DNA from: Halostagnicola kamekurae | GTDB taxonomy: Archaea; Halobacteriota; Halobacteria; Halobacteriales; Natrialbaceae | DNA length: 64,000 nucleotides | Assembly: GCF_900116205.1 (NCBI RefSeq) | Contig: NZ_FOZS01000001.1 | Span: 806,001 to 870,000, forward strand | Reading direction: 5' to 3' | Part shown: piece by piece, positions 35,887 through 44,897 of the stretch | Position numbering within the stretch: position 1 is the stretch's first letter | How the letters are laid out: each line of letters begins with the position of its first letter | Translations under genes and position numbers: made by a program | The notes under the pieces: generated by a model | Told to the model about the DNA's origin: nothing | What the model saw: only the letters and a program-made list of their open reading frames with translations | Databases searched by the model: none

Positions 35887-36959
35887 CCGGGTCGATCGGG
35901 ACGGTATCGAAGCTCGCCGTCCTCTCGATCACCGTACTGGTGCTCGTGGGTTCGACCGGTTTTTCGGGCGCGTACTTCAGCGATCAGGCCTCGAGCGACG
36001 GTGGCCGGATCTCGGCTGCAGACCCGAAGCCGACGCGAGGCGACCTGAAGTTCACCCCGAAATCGCTTTCGACGACGAATCAGGGGACGACGACGATCCA
36101 TCTTGAGCAGCCGGCGGGTTCGACGATCGACCCCGAGTCGGCCGTCGCGACGGTCGACGGCCGGTCCGTGGACGCACCCGTACGGACCTGTAACCCGCAG
36201 AAGTGCCTGTTCGAACCGACGGCACAGGCCGTCATCGACGCCGGCGGGGCGGGCGAACCGACCCTCGAGGTGACCGCGACGCTCGAGAACGGGTCCGAAC
36301 TCGAGGCGTCGACGACCGTTCGGATCTTCGAACCGGGCGGGAGAAACCCCGGGCTCGGTCCGTCGCGCGATCAGGGCGACTCGGACGAGCAAGGCGTCGA
36401 CCCGGAGACTGAAACGGTCGAGAGTGCTATACCGGGTCCTGACGAGGGCGAATCGAGTCCCGATTCGATCGAGCGGTCGAGTAACGGGTCGAACGAATCC
36501 GCGAGCGAACGGCCGGGTGTAGAAACCGGGACCGGCGGTTCGACCGCCAGCGAAAACGAGTCGGGGTGGTCAGGCACCGATCCCGAAAACGACACCGCAG
36601 ACGGGGAGTCGGGGGCCGAATCGACGCCGAACGCGACTTCGGCGGACGAGCGCACAGCCGATCCAACCGGGATTGAGGAGACCAAAAGCGGCGAACCCGC
36701 CACCAGTTCGTCTGATCGTGACGAGACTGCGTCGGACGAGGAGTCGTTCGGCACGTCTGACACCAACGGCGTCGGAACTGACAGCGACGCCGGAACTGAC
36801 AGCGCCACCAAAGTCGACGCCGAAGTCGACGAAACCGAAACCGACAGCGAAGTCGACGACACCGACGACATCGACGACGCGCGATTGGACGCCGAAACGA
36901 CGGCCACGACCGAAGCCGAGACCGACGAGCGGTCGTCGCGACGCAGCGACGGGGACTGA
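35883..36959 (+). CDS. SipW-motif secreted protein with long acidic Ser/Thr/Asp/Glu tail
   Basis: A 358-residue exported protein. The signal is a single hydrophobic helix ending in GAYFSDQASSDGG, the same YFSD motif as its neighbours but without a twin-arginine pair. Residues about 45-140 form a compact beta-type domain with a disulfide-capable pair (CNPQKC); residues about 150-358 are low-complexity, extremely rich in Ser, Thr, Asp, Glu and Gly, probably disordered and heavily charged or glycosylated. No C-terminal membrane anchor or LPxTG-type signal. It ends the operon; a matrix or anchoring partner of the fibres is inferred. Confidence 0.75.
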   Translation: MTGSIGTVSKLAVLSITVLVLVGSTGFSGAYFSDQASSDGGRISAADPKPTRGDLKFTPKSLSTTNQGTTTIHLEQPAGSTIDPESAVATVDGRSVDAPVRTCNPQKCLFEPTAQAVIDAGGAGEPTLEVTATLENGSELEASTTVRIFEPGGRNPGLGPSRDQGDSDEQGVDPETETVESAIPGPDEGESSPDSIERSSNGSNESASERPGVETGTGGSTASENESGWSGTDPENDTADGESGAESTPNATSADERTADPTGIEETKSGEPATSSSDRDETASDEESFGTSDTNGVGTDSDAGTDSATKVDAEVDETETDSEVDDTDDIDDARLDAETTATTEAETDERSSRRSDGD

Positions 36960-37195
36960 CACGGCGGCAGCAAATACGTCAATAGGAACATTATTGTAGA
37001 TTGAACTTCGTCGTTGTAGTGGCTATTGATAATGTGTAACACGGTCCGGTCGACGACCAGCTAGAGGTGGGGCGGACACGGGGTGGATCGCGGGGGGTTC
37101 ACCGTGAGAGCGGGCGTGTACTCGGTCGGTTCGCTGATTCCACCGACCGCTCTGAGTATCGACGACCGTCGTTCAATAGTCGGCACACAACACCT

Positions 37196-38251
37196 ATGAC
37201 TACCAGATCGACGACTGACGGGAGCGACGTGACGATTCGAACGGCGACACCGGCCGATGGGGCGGCGATCGGCGACCTCTTCGCGAACAGTCCCGACGAG
37301 GGCGCGGTCAGCTTCGCGCCGCGGTTTTCCCACGACCCGTACCGGGCGTACGCTGGACTCAGGCCGGAATCGACCGGCTTCGTGGCCGAAACGACCGCGG
37401 ACCAAATCGTCGGGGTCGGGTTCGTCTCGCTCACCGAAGCTCGGTTCGACGGCGAACTGCGACCGACCGCGTTGTTGAACGCGCTCGCGGTCCACCCCGA
37501 CTATCGCGGTCGGGGACTGGCGAAACGGCTCGTCGAACGCCGGCTCGAGCACGCTCGAACACGCCTCGGCGAGGACTGCGTCGCGTTCGCGAACATCCAG
37601 CACGGAAACGACCCCTCGCGCGCGGTCGCGTCGTCGTGGGCCGATTCGCTCGCGCGAGAGTACGTCATGCACCCCGCAGAGCCGCTCGGTTCGCCAGCCG
37701 AATCGCTCGAGTACGACGTTCACGACGCCGGTCCCGACGAGCGGTCGGCCGCAGTCGATCGATCGAACGAGTTCTACGCTGACACCGATCTTTACCGGCC
37801 GTACTCGCCGGCTGAACTTGGCGACCGGCTCGCGGAGTCGCCGATAGACGAGCCGCTCCACCGCTATCTCGTCGCGACGGTAAACGGCGAGGTAGTGGCC
37901 GGCGTCTTCGCTTCCGAGATGCACAAGCTGATGCGACTCGTCCTCGAGTCGCTGCCGCCCGCGCTCGAAAACGCGGAGTCCCTTCCGAGCGCGATTCCCG
38001 AAAGCGAGGAGCTTCGAATGACGATGCTTTCGGACCTCTGGTACGCGTCCGGCCACGAAGCCGCGGCTCGAGCGATATGGCAAACCGTACGGGCCGACTC
38101 CGAGGGAGCGAATCGAATCATGCTGAACTACGACCCAGTAGGGCGGCTGGCGGACGCCCTCGCACTGGCTCCCGACGACGGCGCGATGGAACTGTCGGTT
38201 GCGGTGAAAGGCGCGGACATCCAGAGCGACGAGATCGCGCCGGTCTTCTAG
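37196..38251 (+). CDS. GNAT family acetyltransferase with extended C-terminus
   Basis: A 351-residue protein. The N-terminal 160 residues form a GNAT fold with the acetyl-CoA motif HPDYRGRGLAKRLVERRLEHAR; the remainder is a helical region (DRSNEFYADTDLY, HRYLVATVNGEVVAGVF, HKLMRLVLESLPPALENAESLP). Substrate unknown. ATG 37196 is the first good start after the intergenic gap of about 236 bp behind the SipW operon. The C-terminal extension makes it about twice the length of a minimal GNAT, suggesting a second degenerate GNAT domain. Confidence 0.8.
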   Translation: MTTRSTTDGSDVTIRTATPADGAAIGDLFANSPDEGAVSFAPRFSHDPYRAYAGLRPESTGFVAETTADQIVGVGFVSLTEARFDGELRPTALLNALAVHPDYRGRGLAKRLVERRLEHARTRLGEDCVAFANIQHGNDPSRAVASSWADSLAREYVMHPAEPLGSPAESLEYDVHDAGPDERSAAVDRSNEFYADTDLYRPYSPAELGDRLAESPIDEPLHRYLVATVNGEVVAGVFASEMHKLMRLVLESLPPALENAESLPSAIPESEELRMTMLSDLWYASGHEAAARAIWQTVRADSEGANRIMLNYDPVGRLADALALAPDDGAMELSVAVKGADIQSDEIAPVF

Positions 38252-38287
38252 ACCCGGTTCGTTTTTCTCCCCGATTGAGTCGGGGTA

Positions 38288-39250
38288 TCAGGGGTTACAG
38301 ATCGTGACGGTCAGCGAGTCGTCGAGTCGAACGCGGATCGCCTCGCCGTCGGGAACCGGAATCGTGTACTCGAGTACGGCGGGATCCGTCTCGACGGAGC
38401 GACACGGCCAGTCGGGGGGTTTCGACAGCGCGATCCAGGTCTGATCGGTGACGTCGCGGCCCCGTTCGTACATCACGGCGATGACGTGTGGGTCGGTCGC
38501 GACGACGATCGCCGGAAAGCTCATCAGCGACCGCTGGCAGACGTCACACGAGATCGCGAAGAATTCCTCGGTGGTTCGGCCACATTCCGGACAAACGCCG
38601 CTCCCTCCCGGATCGTGCGCCGGGCACGTCTCGAGCGTGTGGGTCGTCGTCGTTCCGCTACACTCCGGACAGATACCCGCCGCGAACAGTCGATGTACCT
38701 GCATTCCCATGCGAAACGCGGTCCGAAACGCCTCGAGCGGTTCGCGGTTTCGAATTCCGGTGGGGGAGACCTCGAAGCCCGCAAGCGTCCCCGCTGGGAG
38801 CGACTCGTCCTGTGCGAACGCCCCCACGCAATCCAGACAGTGGATGAACAGCCAGTCGTCCTCGAGGGTGATCGCAGACGTTCCGCCACAGTACGGGCAC
38901 GGTTCGTCGATGGTGACGGTCTCGAACCCGCCCCGGTCGGTGATGTCGCCCGCTCTGATGGCTCGGACGACCTGCACGCCCGCCTGTCTGATTCGATATC
39001 CGCCATCGACGCGGCTGATGAACCCCGCTTCGCGGAGCTTTCGCAGGTGGTAGTCGAAATTCCCCGCGTCGCGGTCGAACGCCTCTGCGTGGTAGTCGTC
39101 GACCCGGTCTGCGAGCTCGGAGTACGAAACCGGATCTGCGGCGAACGAATCCGCCGTCTGGGCGTCCTCGAGCGCGACGAGTGCGATGAGTCGGACGTCG
39201 TGGCTCAACACTCGAAAGGCGTCGTCGGGAAACGAGGAAGCTGGGTCCAT
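38288..39250 (-). CDS. Winged-helix regulator with zinc-ribbon C-terminus
   Basis: A 320-residue regulator: N-terminal ArsR-like winged helix (about 10-95; FRVLSHDVRLIALVALEDA, FDYHLRKLREAGFISRVDGGYRI), followed by several CxxC knuckles (CPYCGG, CLDC, CPECSG, CPAHD, CPECGR, CDVCQ), giving two or three zinc ribbons. Such haloarchaeal proteins (DUF7351-type) are probable DNA-binding proteins with unknown signal. Start 39250 gives a short acidic N-terminus. Upstream AT-rich ACTATTTTATAG around 39311 is a likely promoter. Confidence 0.83.
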   Translation of the reverse strand: MDPASSFPDDAFRVLSHDVRLIALVALEDAQTADSFAADPVSYSELADRVDDYHAEAFDRDAGNFDYHLRKLREAGFISRVDGGYRIRQAGVQVVRAIRAGDITDRGGFETVTIDEPCPYCGGTSAITLEDDWLFIHCLDCVGAFAQDESLPAGTLAGFEVSPTGIRNREPLEAFRTAFRMGMQVHRLFAAGICPECSGTTTTHTLETCPAHDPGGSGVCPECGRTTEEFFAISCDVCQRSLMSFPAIVVATDPHVIAVMYERGRDVTDQTWIALSKPPDWPCRSVETDPAVLEYTIPVPDGEAIRVRLDDSLTVTICNP

Positions 39251-39416
39251 AACTCGTTCACGGGCGCAGATTAGTTGAAACCGCGGGAATATGCACGAGA
39301 TAGTGGTTACACCACTATTTTATAGTCCGCTCCTCGTCTATCGCCGCGATTTTCGACCGACGCATCGGCGTTCCAACTGATTCGCCGTTCGCACAGTACG
39401 ATCGGCGAGCAGGTGA

Positions 39417-39692
39417 TCAGCGACCGCCGACCGCGTTCAAGCGCCAGGCGACGAGTCCGATCACGACGAGCCCGAGAACGAGAAGGACGCCCCAGAGGAT
39501 TCCGGCGCCGTCGGGCGCGAAGAGACTGATCATTCCGCTGGTTTGCATCATCGCCAGGACGATCGCGAGCATGAGAACGATCGAAACGACGGCGATGCCG
39601 GCCGAGTCGCGGACGATCGTCTTTCCCTCGCGTTCGGCCGTCTGCTCGTCTCGAGTCGGTTTCTCCGCCGGCTCCCGATCTGAGTCGGACAT
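39417..39692 (-). CDS. Small two-helix membrane protein
   Basis: A 91-residue protein: acidic/basic N-terminus of 30 residues (SDSDREPAEKPTRDEQTAEREGK), then two hydrophobic helices (about 31-52 and 63-84). Unrecognised, no cysteines. Monocistronic by spacing. Codon use fits the chromosome. Confidence 0.65.
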   Translation of the reverse strand: MSDSDREPAEKPTRDEQTAEREGKTIVRDSAGIAVVSIVLMLAIVLAMMQTSGMISLFAPDGAGILWGVLLVLGLVVIGLVAWRLNAVGGR

Positions 39693-39865
39693 ACGGGGTC
39701 TAGCGCAGATCCACGTGAAACGGTTCTACCTGCAGTTTCAGGCCGCCGGTCGCGGGCGGATCGTCGGCGACGCACCGCCCCGTTTTCGATCCGCTGTTGG
39801 GCCCGCGGCTCGCTCCCTGCAAATCGACGGAGTCTATTTACTTCCGGTCGAGGTGACGTTTCGGT

Positions 39866-40966
39866 ATGAGTTCACGCGGAGACGGAGGATACGCGTTCGC
39901 GCTCTGTCTCACCCACGACATCGATCGCGTCTACAAGACGCCACAGAACTACCTCTTCGACAGTCTCGAACAGCGAGACCCGCGTCATCTCGCCGGGTTG
40001 GTGTCCGCGAAGAATCCCTACTGGCAGTTCGAACGAATCATGGCCCTCGAGTCGATGCTCGGGGTCAGGTCGGCGTTTTACGTCCTCGACGAACGCCGCC
40101 TCGTAGAGCGGCCCAAACGAGAGTGGGCGACGCTCTCGGGGTGGAGTCGCTACTCCGGGCGCTACGACGTCACCGACCCGCAACTGGCGGCGACGCTCGA
40201 GAGCCTCGAGAACGGCGGCTGGGAGGTCGGGTTACAGGGATCGTTCACCTCTCCTCGAGACCTCGCTCGGCTTCGGTACGAGAAAGACCGCATCGAGGAC
40301 GCGACGGGCCGACCCGTCCGCGGGAACCGCCAACACTACCTGAACCTCGCCCGCCCCGAGACCTGGGACCACCACCGCGAAATCGGGCTCGACTACGACG
40401 CCTCGCTGGCCGACCCGCACAGCCTCGAGTTCCAGTACGGTCACGAACTTCGCCGGCCCTTCGACGACGAGTTCGTCGTCTTCCCGTGGACGATCATGGA
40501 CCAGACGACGATGGAATCGGCTAGGACGATGTCGGGGATCAGGGACAACTGCGAGCGGATCCTCGAGGAAGTGCGCGATGAAACCGGCGTTCTCGTGCTC
40601 GATTGGCACCAGCGGACGTTCTACGACGCCGACTTCCCCGGCTGGGGCGGCACCTACCGGTGGCTGATCGAGCGCGCCCTCGAGATGGGCGCGTGGGTCG
40701 GGCCGCCGCGGACGTTCTACGACGCGACGAGTCACCCCGACGGGACCGTCGCTGAGACCCTCGAGACGCTGGCGACCCGCGAGAGAGCCGAATCCGACGC
40801 ACACGTTGACTCGACCGGATATCCGGCTCGAGCCGCCGATTCGAACGGCGTCCGAGATCGAACGGGCGACCCGACCGGCCCTCGAGGTCGTACCGCCAGC
40901 GAAACCCCGATCCAGACTCGCTCCTCGGAATCCGCCACCAACGCGGGTGATTCTCCGGACCGATGA
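39866..40966 (+). CDS. Polysaccharide deacetylase-like protein
   Basis: A 366-residue protein of the carbohydrate-esterase-4-like superfamily. It begins with the metal motif LCLTHDIDRV, has the GWEVGLQGSF and GNRQHYLN blocks, and FPWTIMDQTTME and LVLDWHQRTF as later conserved elements; the first and third histidines and the Asp pair fit a divalent-metal N-deacetylase. The last 75 residues are an arginine/Ala/Ser/Thr low-complexity tail. It overlaps the formyltransferase gene by 4 nt (ATGA), so both probably act on the same glycan or lipid sugar. Confidence 0.82.
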   Translation: MSSRGDGGYAFALCLTHDIDRVYKTPQNYLFDSLEQRDPRHLAGLVSAKNPYWQFERIMALESMLGVRSAFYVLDERRLVERPKREWATLSGWSRYSGRYDVTDPQLAATLESLENGGWEVGLQGSFTSPRDLARLRYEKDRIEDATGRPVRGNRQHYLNLARPETWDHHREIGLDYDASLADPHSLEFQYGHELRRPFDDEFVVFPWTIMDQTTMESARTMSGIRDNCERILEEVRDETGVLVLDWHQRTFYDADFPGWGGTYRWLIERALEMGAWVGPPRTFYDATSHPDGTVAETLETLATRERAESDAHVDSTGYPARAADSNGVRDRTGDPTGPRGRTASETPIQTRSSESATNAGDSPDR

Positions 40967-41949
40967 CGACGACACGAGAACGGGTGGACGTCGATCGCGC
41001 GGCGGAGACTGATTCGGCGACGGAAGCCGATCCGGCGACGGAAACCAGCCCAGCCGTAGCGACCGACTCAGCGGCTGAATCGGAGCCCAAAACGGGACCC
41101 CGGCGCGTCTGTCTCCTCGCCGATCCCTACCTCGAGCGCTGGCAGATCCGCGCGCTCGAGCGGGCGGTCGAACGGACGGATATCGAGATCCCGCTCGTGC
41201 TGGTGGCCGCCCCCACCGATCCCGGTGTCGACCCCGACGCTGCCGCGTCGGCGATCAACGGCGGCCTCGGCGCGGACACGATCCGACTGGGGGCGTCGCT
41301 GCTCGCTCGAGAGCGGGCCTGGTCGCTGGTCGTCGCCGAGCGGAAACTCGCGGAGCTGTTCGGGGACGAATCGCATCCGCTCGAGCATCGCCGACGGGTT
41401 GGGACGATCGACTGCCTCGAGTCGTCGACGATCCGCCGCGTGCGCCCGATCGAAGACGGCAACTGGAACGAACTCCCGGAATCGGCGGTCGAGGCCGCTA
41501 CAGATCAGTGTGACGTCGTCGTCAGGTTCGGCTTCGGACTGGTTCGCGGCGATATCCTCACCGCGACCGAACACGGCGTCTTGAGCTTCCACCCCGCGGA
41601 TATCAGGCGGTATCGAGGGCTCGGACCGCCGAAAGCGTTCGTCGACGACCGCTCGAGCATCGGCGCGACGCTGCAGCGACTCACCGACGAGATCGACGGC
41701 GGCGAGATCGTTGCGGAGGATTGGATCGACATCGACGACTGCGCGACGCTGTGGGAGGTCTACGATCGGGTACACGAACTCGAGATCGAACTGCTCGCGA
41801 CCGGGATCGAATCGCTTCGCGAGCCGACCTTCGAGCCGACCGTGCCCGACTCGCTCGGGTCGTACTACTCGACGAAATCGCGGCGCGAGGCCGGGTTTGC
41901 AGTGCGCACCCTGGCGAAGAACGTTCGCGGACGCTTGGATCGACGGTGA
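40963..41949 (+). CDS. Formyltransferase family protein with altered active site
   Basis: A 328-residue protein. The first 45 residues are low-complexity acidic/Ala/Thr. The rest resembles methionyl-tRNA/GART-type formyltransferases: VVVRFGFGLVRGDILTATEHGVLSFHPADIRRYRGLGP and LTDEIDGGEIVAED. The canonical Asn of the N-H-D catalytic triad aligns with Ser (SFHPAD), while His and Asp are kept. The C-terminal domain is short and lacks a tRNA-binding appearance. Coupled to the deacetylase by a 4-nt overlap, so a sugar N-formyltransferase or an acyltransferase is more likely than initiator-tRNA formylation, which archaea lack. Confidence 0.78.
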   Translation: MTTTRERVDVDRAAETDSATEADPATETSPAVATDSAAESEPKTGPRRVCLLADPYLERWQIRALERAVERTDIEIPLVLVAAPTDPGVDPDAAASAINGGLGADTIRLGASLLARERAWSLVVAERKLAELFGDESHPLEHRRRVGTIDCLESSTIRRVRPIEDGNWNELPESAVEAATDQCDVVVRFGFGLVRGDILTATEHGVLSFHPADIRRYRGLGPPKAFVDDRSSIGATLQRLTDEIDGGEIVAEDWIDIDDCATLWEVYDRVHELEIELLATGIESLREPTFEPTVPDSLGSYYSTKSRREAGFAVRTLAKNVRGRLDRR

Positions 41950-42026
41950 CGGATCGGAAGCGTCTCGCTCGAGCCCCGGACCACCATAGCAGAACGGATT
42001 TACGTTCCCGAGGCGTTTACCCGGAT

Positions 42027-42638
42027 ATGGATTACGAGTCGAGTCTCGACCGCGCGATGGAGAACGTCCCCGACATCGGGGGCGACGAAGAACGGTTGCA
42101 GATTCCCGACGCCGAGCCACAGAAAGACGGCGCGTTCACCCGGTTTACCAATCTCGGAGAGATCGCGGACGTGCTCTCTCGAGAGACCGAGCACCTCCAC
42201 CGGTTCGTCCAGCGCGAACTGGGTACGAGCGGAAAACTCGAGGAGGGCCGAGCCCGATACAACGGATCGTTCTCCCAGACGGACTTCGACGCCGTCGTCG
42301 ACGCCTATGTCGAGGAGTACGTCCTCTGTTCGGAGTGTGGCCTGCCGGACACCCGTCTGGTCCGCGAGGATCGCACGCCGATGCTGCGCTGTGACGCCTG
42401 CGGTGCGTTCCGACCGGTCACCAAGCGCTCGTCGGGTGGCCAGCAGCAACAACAGCGCGAGGCCGTCGAGGAGGGCCAGACTTACACCGTCGAGATCACC
42501 GGCACGGGCCGCAAGGGCGACGGCGTCGCGGAGAAAGGCAAGTACACGATCTTCGTCCCCGGCGCAGAGGAGGGCGACGTGGTTGAAATCTACATCAAGA
42601 ACATCTCGGGCAACCTCGCGTTCGCCCGGCGCGACTAG
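42027..42638 (+). CDS. Translation initiation factor aIF2-beta with C-terminal TRAM domain
   Basis: The beta subunit of aIF2, which delivers initiator Met-tRNA. Residues 35-95 are the IF2B/IF5 core, and the zinc ribbon uses C101, C104, C122 and C125. A Gln-rich linker (GGQQQQQ) then leads to a TRAM domain (about 146-203; GQTYTVEITGTGRKGDGVAEKGKYTIFVPGA), an RNA-binding module found in several archaeal translation proteins. The fusion is typical of haloarchaea. At 203 residues it is longer than the common 140-residue aIF2-beta. Start ATG 42027, close to a weak AT-rich region. Confidence 0.93.
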   Translation: MDYESSLDRAMENVPDIGGDEERLQIPDAEPQKDGAFTRFTNLGEIADVLSRETEHLHRFVQRELGTSGKLEEGRARYNGSFSQTDFDAVVDAYVEEYVLCSECGLPDTRLVREDRTPMLRCDACGAFRPVTKRSSGGQQQQQREAVEEGQTYTVEITGTGRKGDGVAEKGKYTIFVPGAEEGDVVEIYIKNISGNLAFARRD

Positions 42639-43123
42639 TTCGGTTTCGAGTTTTCGGAAGTAGTCCGTTGTATTTCTGCGGCGGATCGTCTCGTGGGACC
42701 GTTCTCGAGTTCGTGGCAGTTGGGGCGACTCGAGCGCGATAGTGATCGGGAGCCAGTAGTGATCGGGAGCGACCCAGCGACTCAGCGACCCAGCAAATCA
42801 GCGTGACTCGAGCGATTTCTCTAAAAGCCCCCGATTCGTTCGGTCGGGGGCCTCGCTGCGCTCCTCGTCGCTTCGCTCCTGCGGTGCTTGCGTCGTCCGC
42901 CGTCCCGAACGAATCGGCCCCTTTCGATCCCACCCGGACCTCACCCTCCCCAGCCTCGGCGCTCACTCCGTTCGCGCCGTCCCTCGCGCGAGTCGACCGT
43001 GCTGGCTCACCGCGTTCGCCAGCACCGTCCGCGCGCGCCAGTCTGACTCAGGGGGATCCGGTCGTCTCGAGGAACCGTCGGTCGACCGCGAAACTAAAGT
43101 CAGCTTGCGCCAGTTACACACGC
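42639..43123. other. Intergenic region with hairpin and tandem repeats
   Basis: About 485 bases with no convincing gene. It contains a strong hairpin at 42828-42850 (CCCCCGA, 9-nt loop, TCGGGGG) and direct repeats described separately. It separates aIF2-beta from the cobamide cluster; a long frame running into the HAD gene from 42803 is not protein-like before the family start. Confidence 0.4.
42741..42800 (+). repeat. Short direct repeats (13-mer pair and 8-mer tandem array)
   Basis: AGTGATCGGGAGC occurs at 42741-42753 and 42758-42770. Directly after, the 8-mer GCGACCCA recurs as GCGACCCA, GCGACTCA, GCGACCCA, GCAAATCA (42769-42800). Likely slippage-prone filler; no function evident. Confidence 0.7.
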
Positions 43124-43771
43124 GTGGGAGTAACGTTCGATCTGTTCGGCACGCTCGTGACCGTGTCCCGACCCGCCGATCCGGCCGAGGCCGTCGCCGC
43201 GGAACTCGCGGAGCGAGGCGTCGACGCGCCGTCCGACTGGGCCGACGCCTACGCGGAGATGCACGTCGACGCGCCCGAGGGCGCGGAGGTCCCGCTCCCG
43301 GCTCACGTCGCTCGAGCGCTCGACAGCCGCGGGGTGGACTGTCCGGCGAACGCCGCGCGACGGGCCGTCGTCGCCGCGTTCGACCCCGAGGTCGAGACCA
43401 GAGACGGCGCTCGAGCGGCCATCGAGGCGGCTCGAGAACACGGACCGGTCGGGATCTGCTCGAACTGCAGCGTGCCCGAACTCGTCGGCCGGACGCTGGT
43501 CCGAGCGGACGTGAGCCGCGACGATTTCGACGCCGTCGTGACCAGCGTCGGCTGCGGCTGGCGCAAACCCGCCCCGAAAATCTTCGAGGTGGCCGCGGAT
43601 CGACTCGGCGTCGCGCCGTCCGACCTCGTCCACGTCGGCGACGACCCGGCGACCGACGGCGGCAACGAAGCCGTCGGCGGCACCGCGATCGTTCTCGAGG
43701 ACGGCGAATCCGGGGGCGAGTCCCTCGAGACGCTTCCCCGGCGATTCGAGGGAGGGGGGCTGTGGGAGTGA
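43124..43771 (+). CDS. HAD superfamily hydrolase
   Basis: A 215-residue HAD phosphatase with motif I FDLFGTL (nucleophile D6), motif III K in WRKPAPKIF, and motif IV VGDDPATD. GTG 43124 places motif I at the N-terminus as required; longer frames are rejected. In haloarchaea a HAD gene precedes cbiB and may supply a dephosphorylation step in cobamide or cobinamide metabolism, but the substrate is not shown by sequence. Confidence 0.85.
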   Translation: MGVTFDLFGTLVTVSRPADPAEAVAAELAERGVDAPSDWADAYAEMHVDAPEGAEVPLPAHVARALDSRGVDCPANAARRAVVAAFDPEVETRDGARAAIEAAREHGPVGICSNCSVPELVGRTLVRADVSRDDFDAVVTSVGCGWRKPAPKIFEVAADRLGVAPSDLVHVGDDPATDGGNEAVGGTAIVLEDGESGGESLETLPRRFEGGGLWE

Positions 43772-43811
43772 GCCGTGTCATAGTTTCGTCTCGGAAGCGG
43801 GAGGCGCTTCG

Positions 43812-44897
43812 ATGCTCGTAACCGCGCTAGCCGTCCTCGCGCTGGCGTTCTCACTCGATCTGGCGGTCGGGGAGCCGCCGAACCGAGTCCACCCCGTCGC
43901 GTGGTTCGGTCGGCTCGTCGGCGCGCTCGACCGAGACTGGGGCGGGGGGCAGCGGCGACAGCGCCAAATCGGCGTCGCCATCGCGGTGGTCTTGCCGCTC
44001 TGGCTCGCCGCCGTCGCCGGCGCGGCGGTCTTCGCGGCGACGCTCGTCGCCCCGGTACTCGGCGCGCTAACCGCCGCGCTCGTCCTCTACTGTTCGACCA
44101 GCCTGCGACTCCTCTTGGGACTGAGCGGGTCGGTAATCGCAGCTACGGAAACCGACCTCGAGCGGGCCCGCGAACGGCTTCGGGGGCTCGCCGGCCGCGA
44201 CGCCGCGGAGCTGTCCCCGGCACACGTCCGGAGCGCGGCCGTCGAGAGCGCCGCCGAGAACCTCTCGGACGGCTTCGTCGCCGCGTCGATTCCGTTCGCG
44301 GTGCTCGCGCCCGTCTCGTTGCCGGCGGCCGCCGGCGTCGCGGCCTGGGTCAAGGGCGTCAATACGCTCGATTCGATGCTCGGCTACCGGTCGAAACCGA
44401 TCGGCACGGCGAGCGCTCGCCTCGACGACCTCGTGATGTGGGTCCCGGCGCGACTGACGGCGGTCTGTCTCGCGATCGCGGCGGCCGACCCGGGCGCGCT
44501 CTCTCGCGCCCGACGATGGGCTCGAGTGCCGTCGTCGCCGAACTCGGGCTGGCCGATGGCGACGCTCGCCTGCGCGCGGTCGATCCGACTCGAGAAACCG
44601 GGCGCGTACGTCCTCGACGATCGGCCGGGAACGTCGCTTCCGACGGTTCGAGACGGTGAACGGGCGCTCGCCACCGTCCGGATCGGCGCCGTCGTCGCCG
44701 TCGCGATCGCCGTCACGCTCGCCATCGTGATTACCGCCACGCTCGCCACCGTCAGCGCCGCCATCGTCGGCGACGCCGTCAGCGTCGTCGGTTTCTCGAG
44801 TGCGGAGCCAGTGACACTCGAGCGACTCGCTTCGTCGTCGTTCGATCTCGCGGAAACTCGAAGCAATTACCTTCCTCCGGAGAAAGGTTGGATATAA
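43812..44897 (+). CDS. cbiB: Adenosylcobinamide-phosphate synthase CbiB
   Basis: A 361-residue polytopic membrane protein that attaches (R)-1-amino-2-propanol phosphate to adenosylcobyric acid. Family motifs: DLAVGEPPNRVHPVAWFGRLV at the N-terminus, ESAAENLSDGFVAASIPFAV, and NTLDSMLGYRSKPIGTASARLDD. About seven hydrophobic helices. Its stop (TAA) overlaps the cobS ATG (TAATG), the first of a run of coupled cobamide genes. Confidence 0.93.
   Translation: MLVTALAVLALAFSLDLAVGEPPNRVHPVAWFGRLVGALDRDWGGGQRRQRQIGVAIAVVLPLWLAAVAGAAVFAATLVAPVLGALTAALVLYCSTSLRLLLGLSGSVIAATETDLERARERLRGLAGRDAAELSPAHVRSAAVESAAENLSDGFVAASIPFAVLAPVSLPAAAGVAAWVKGVNTLDSMLGYRSKPIGTASARLDDLVMWVPARLTAVCLAIAAADPGALSRARRWARVPSSPNSGWPMATLACARSIRLEKPGAYVLDDRPGTSLPTVRDGERALATVRIGAVVAVAIAVTLAIVITATLATVSAAIVGDAVSVVGFSSAEPVTLERLASSSFDLAETRSNYLPPEKGWI

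Noticed and set aside
42803-43123. N-terminal extension of the HAD hydrolase by over 100 codons
   Set aside because: The HAD motif I must lie near the N-terminus, and the extension crosses a hairpin and tandem repeats.
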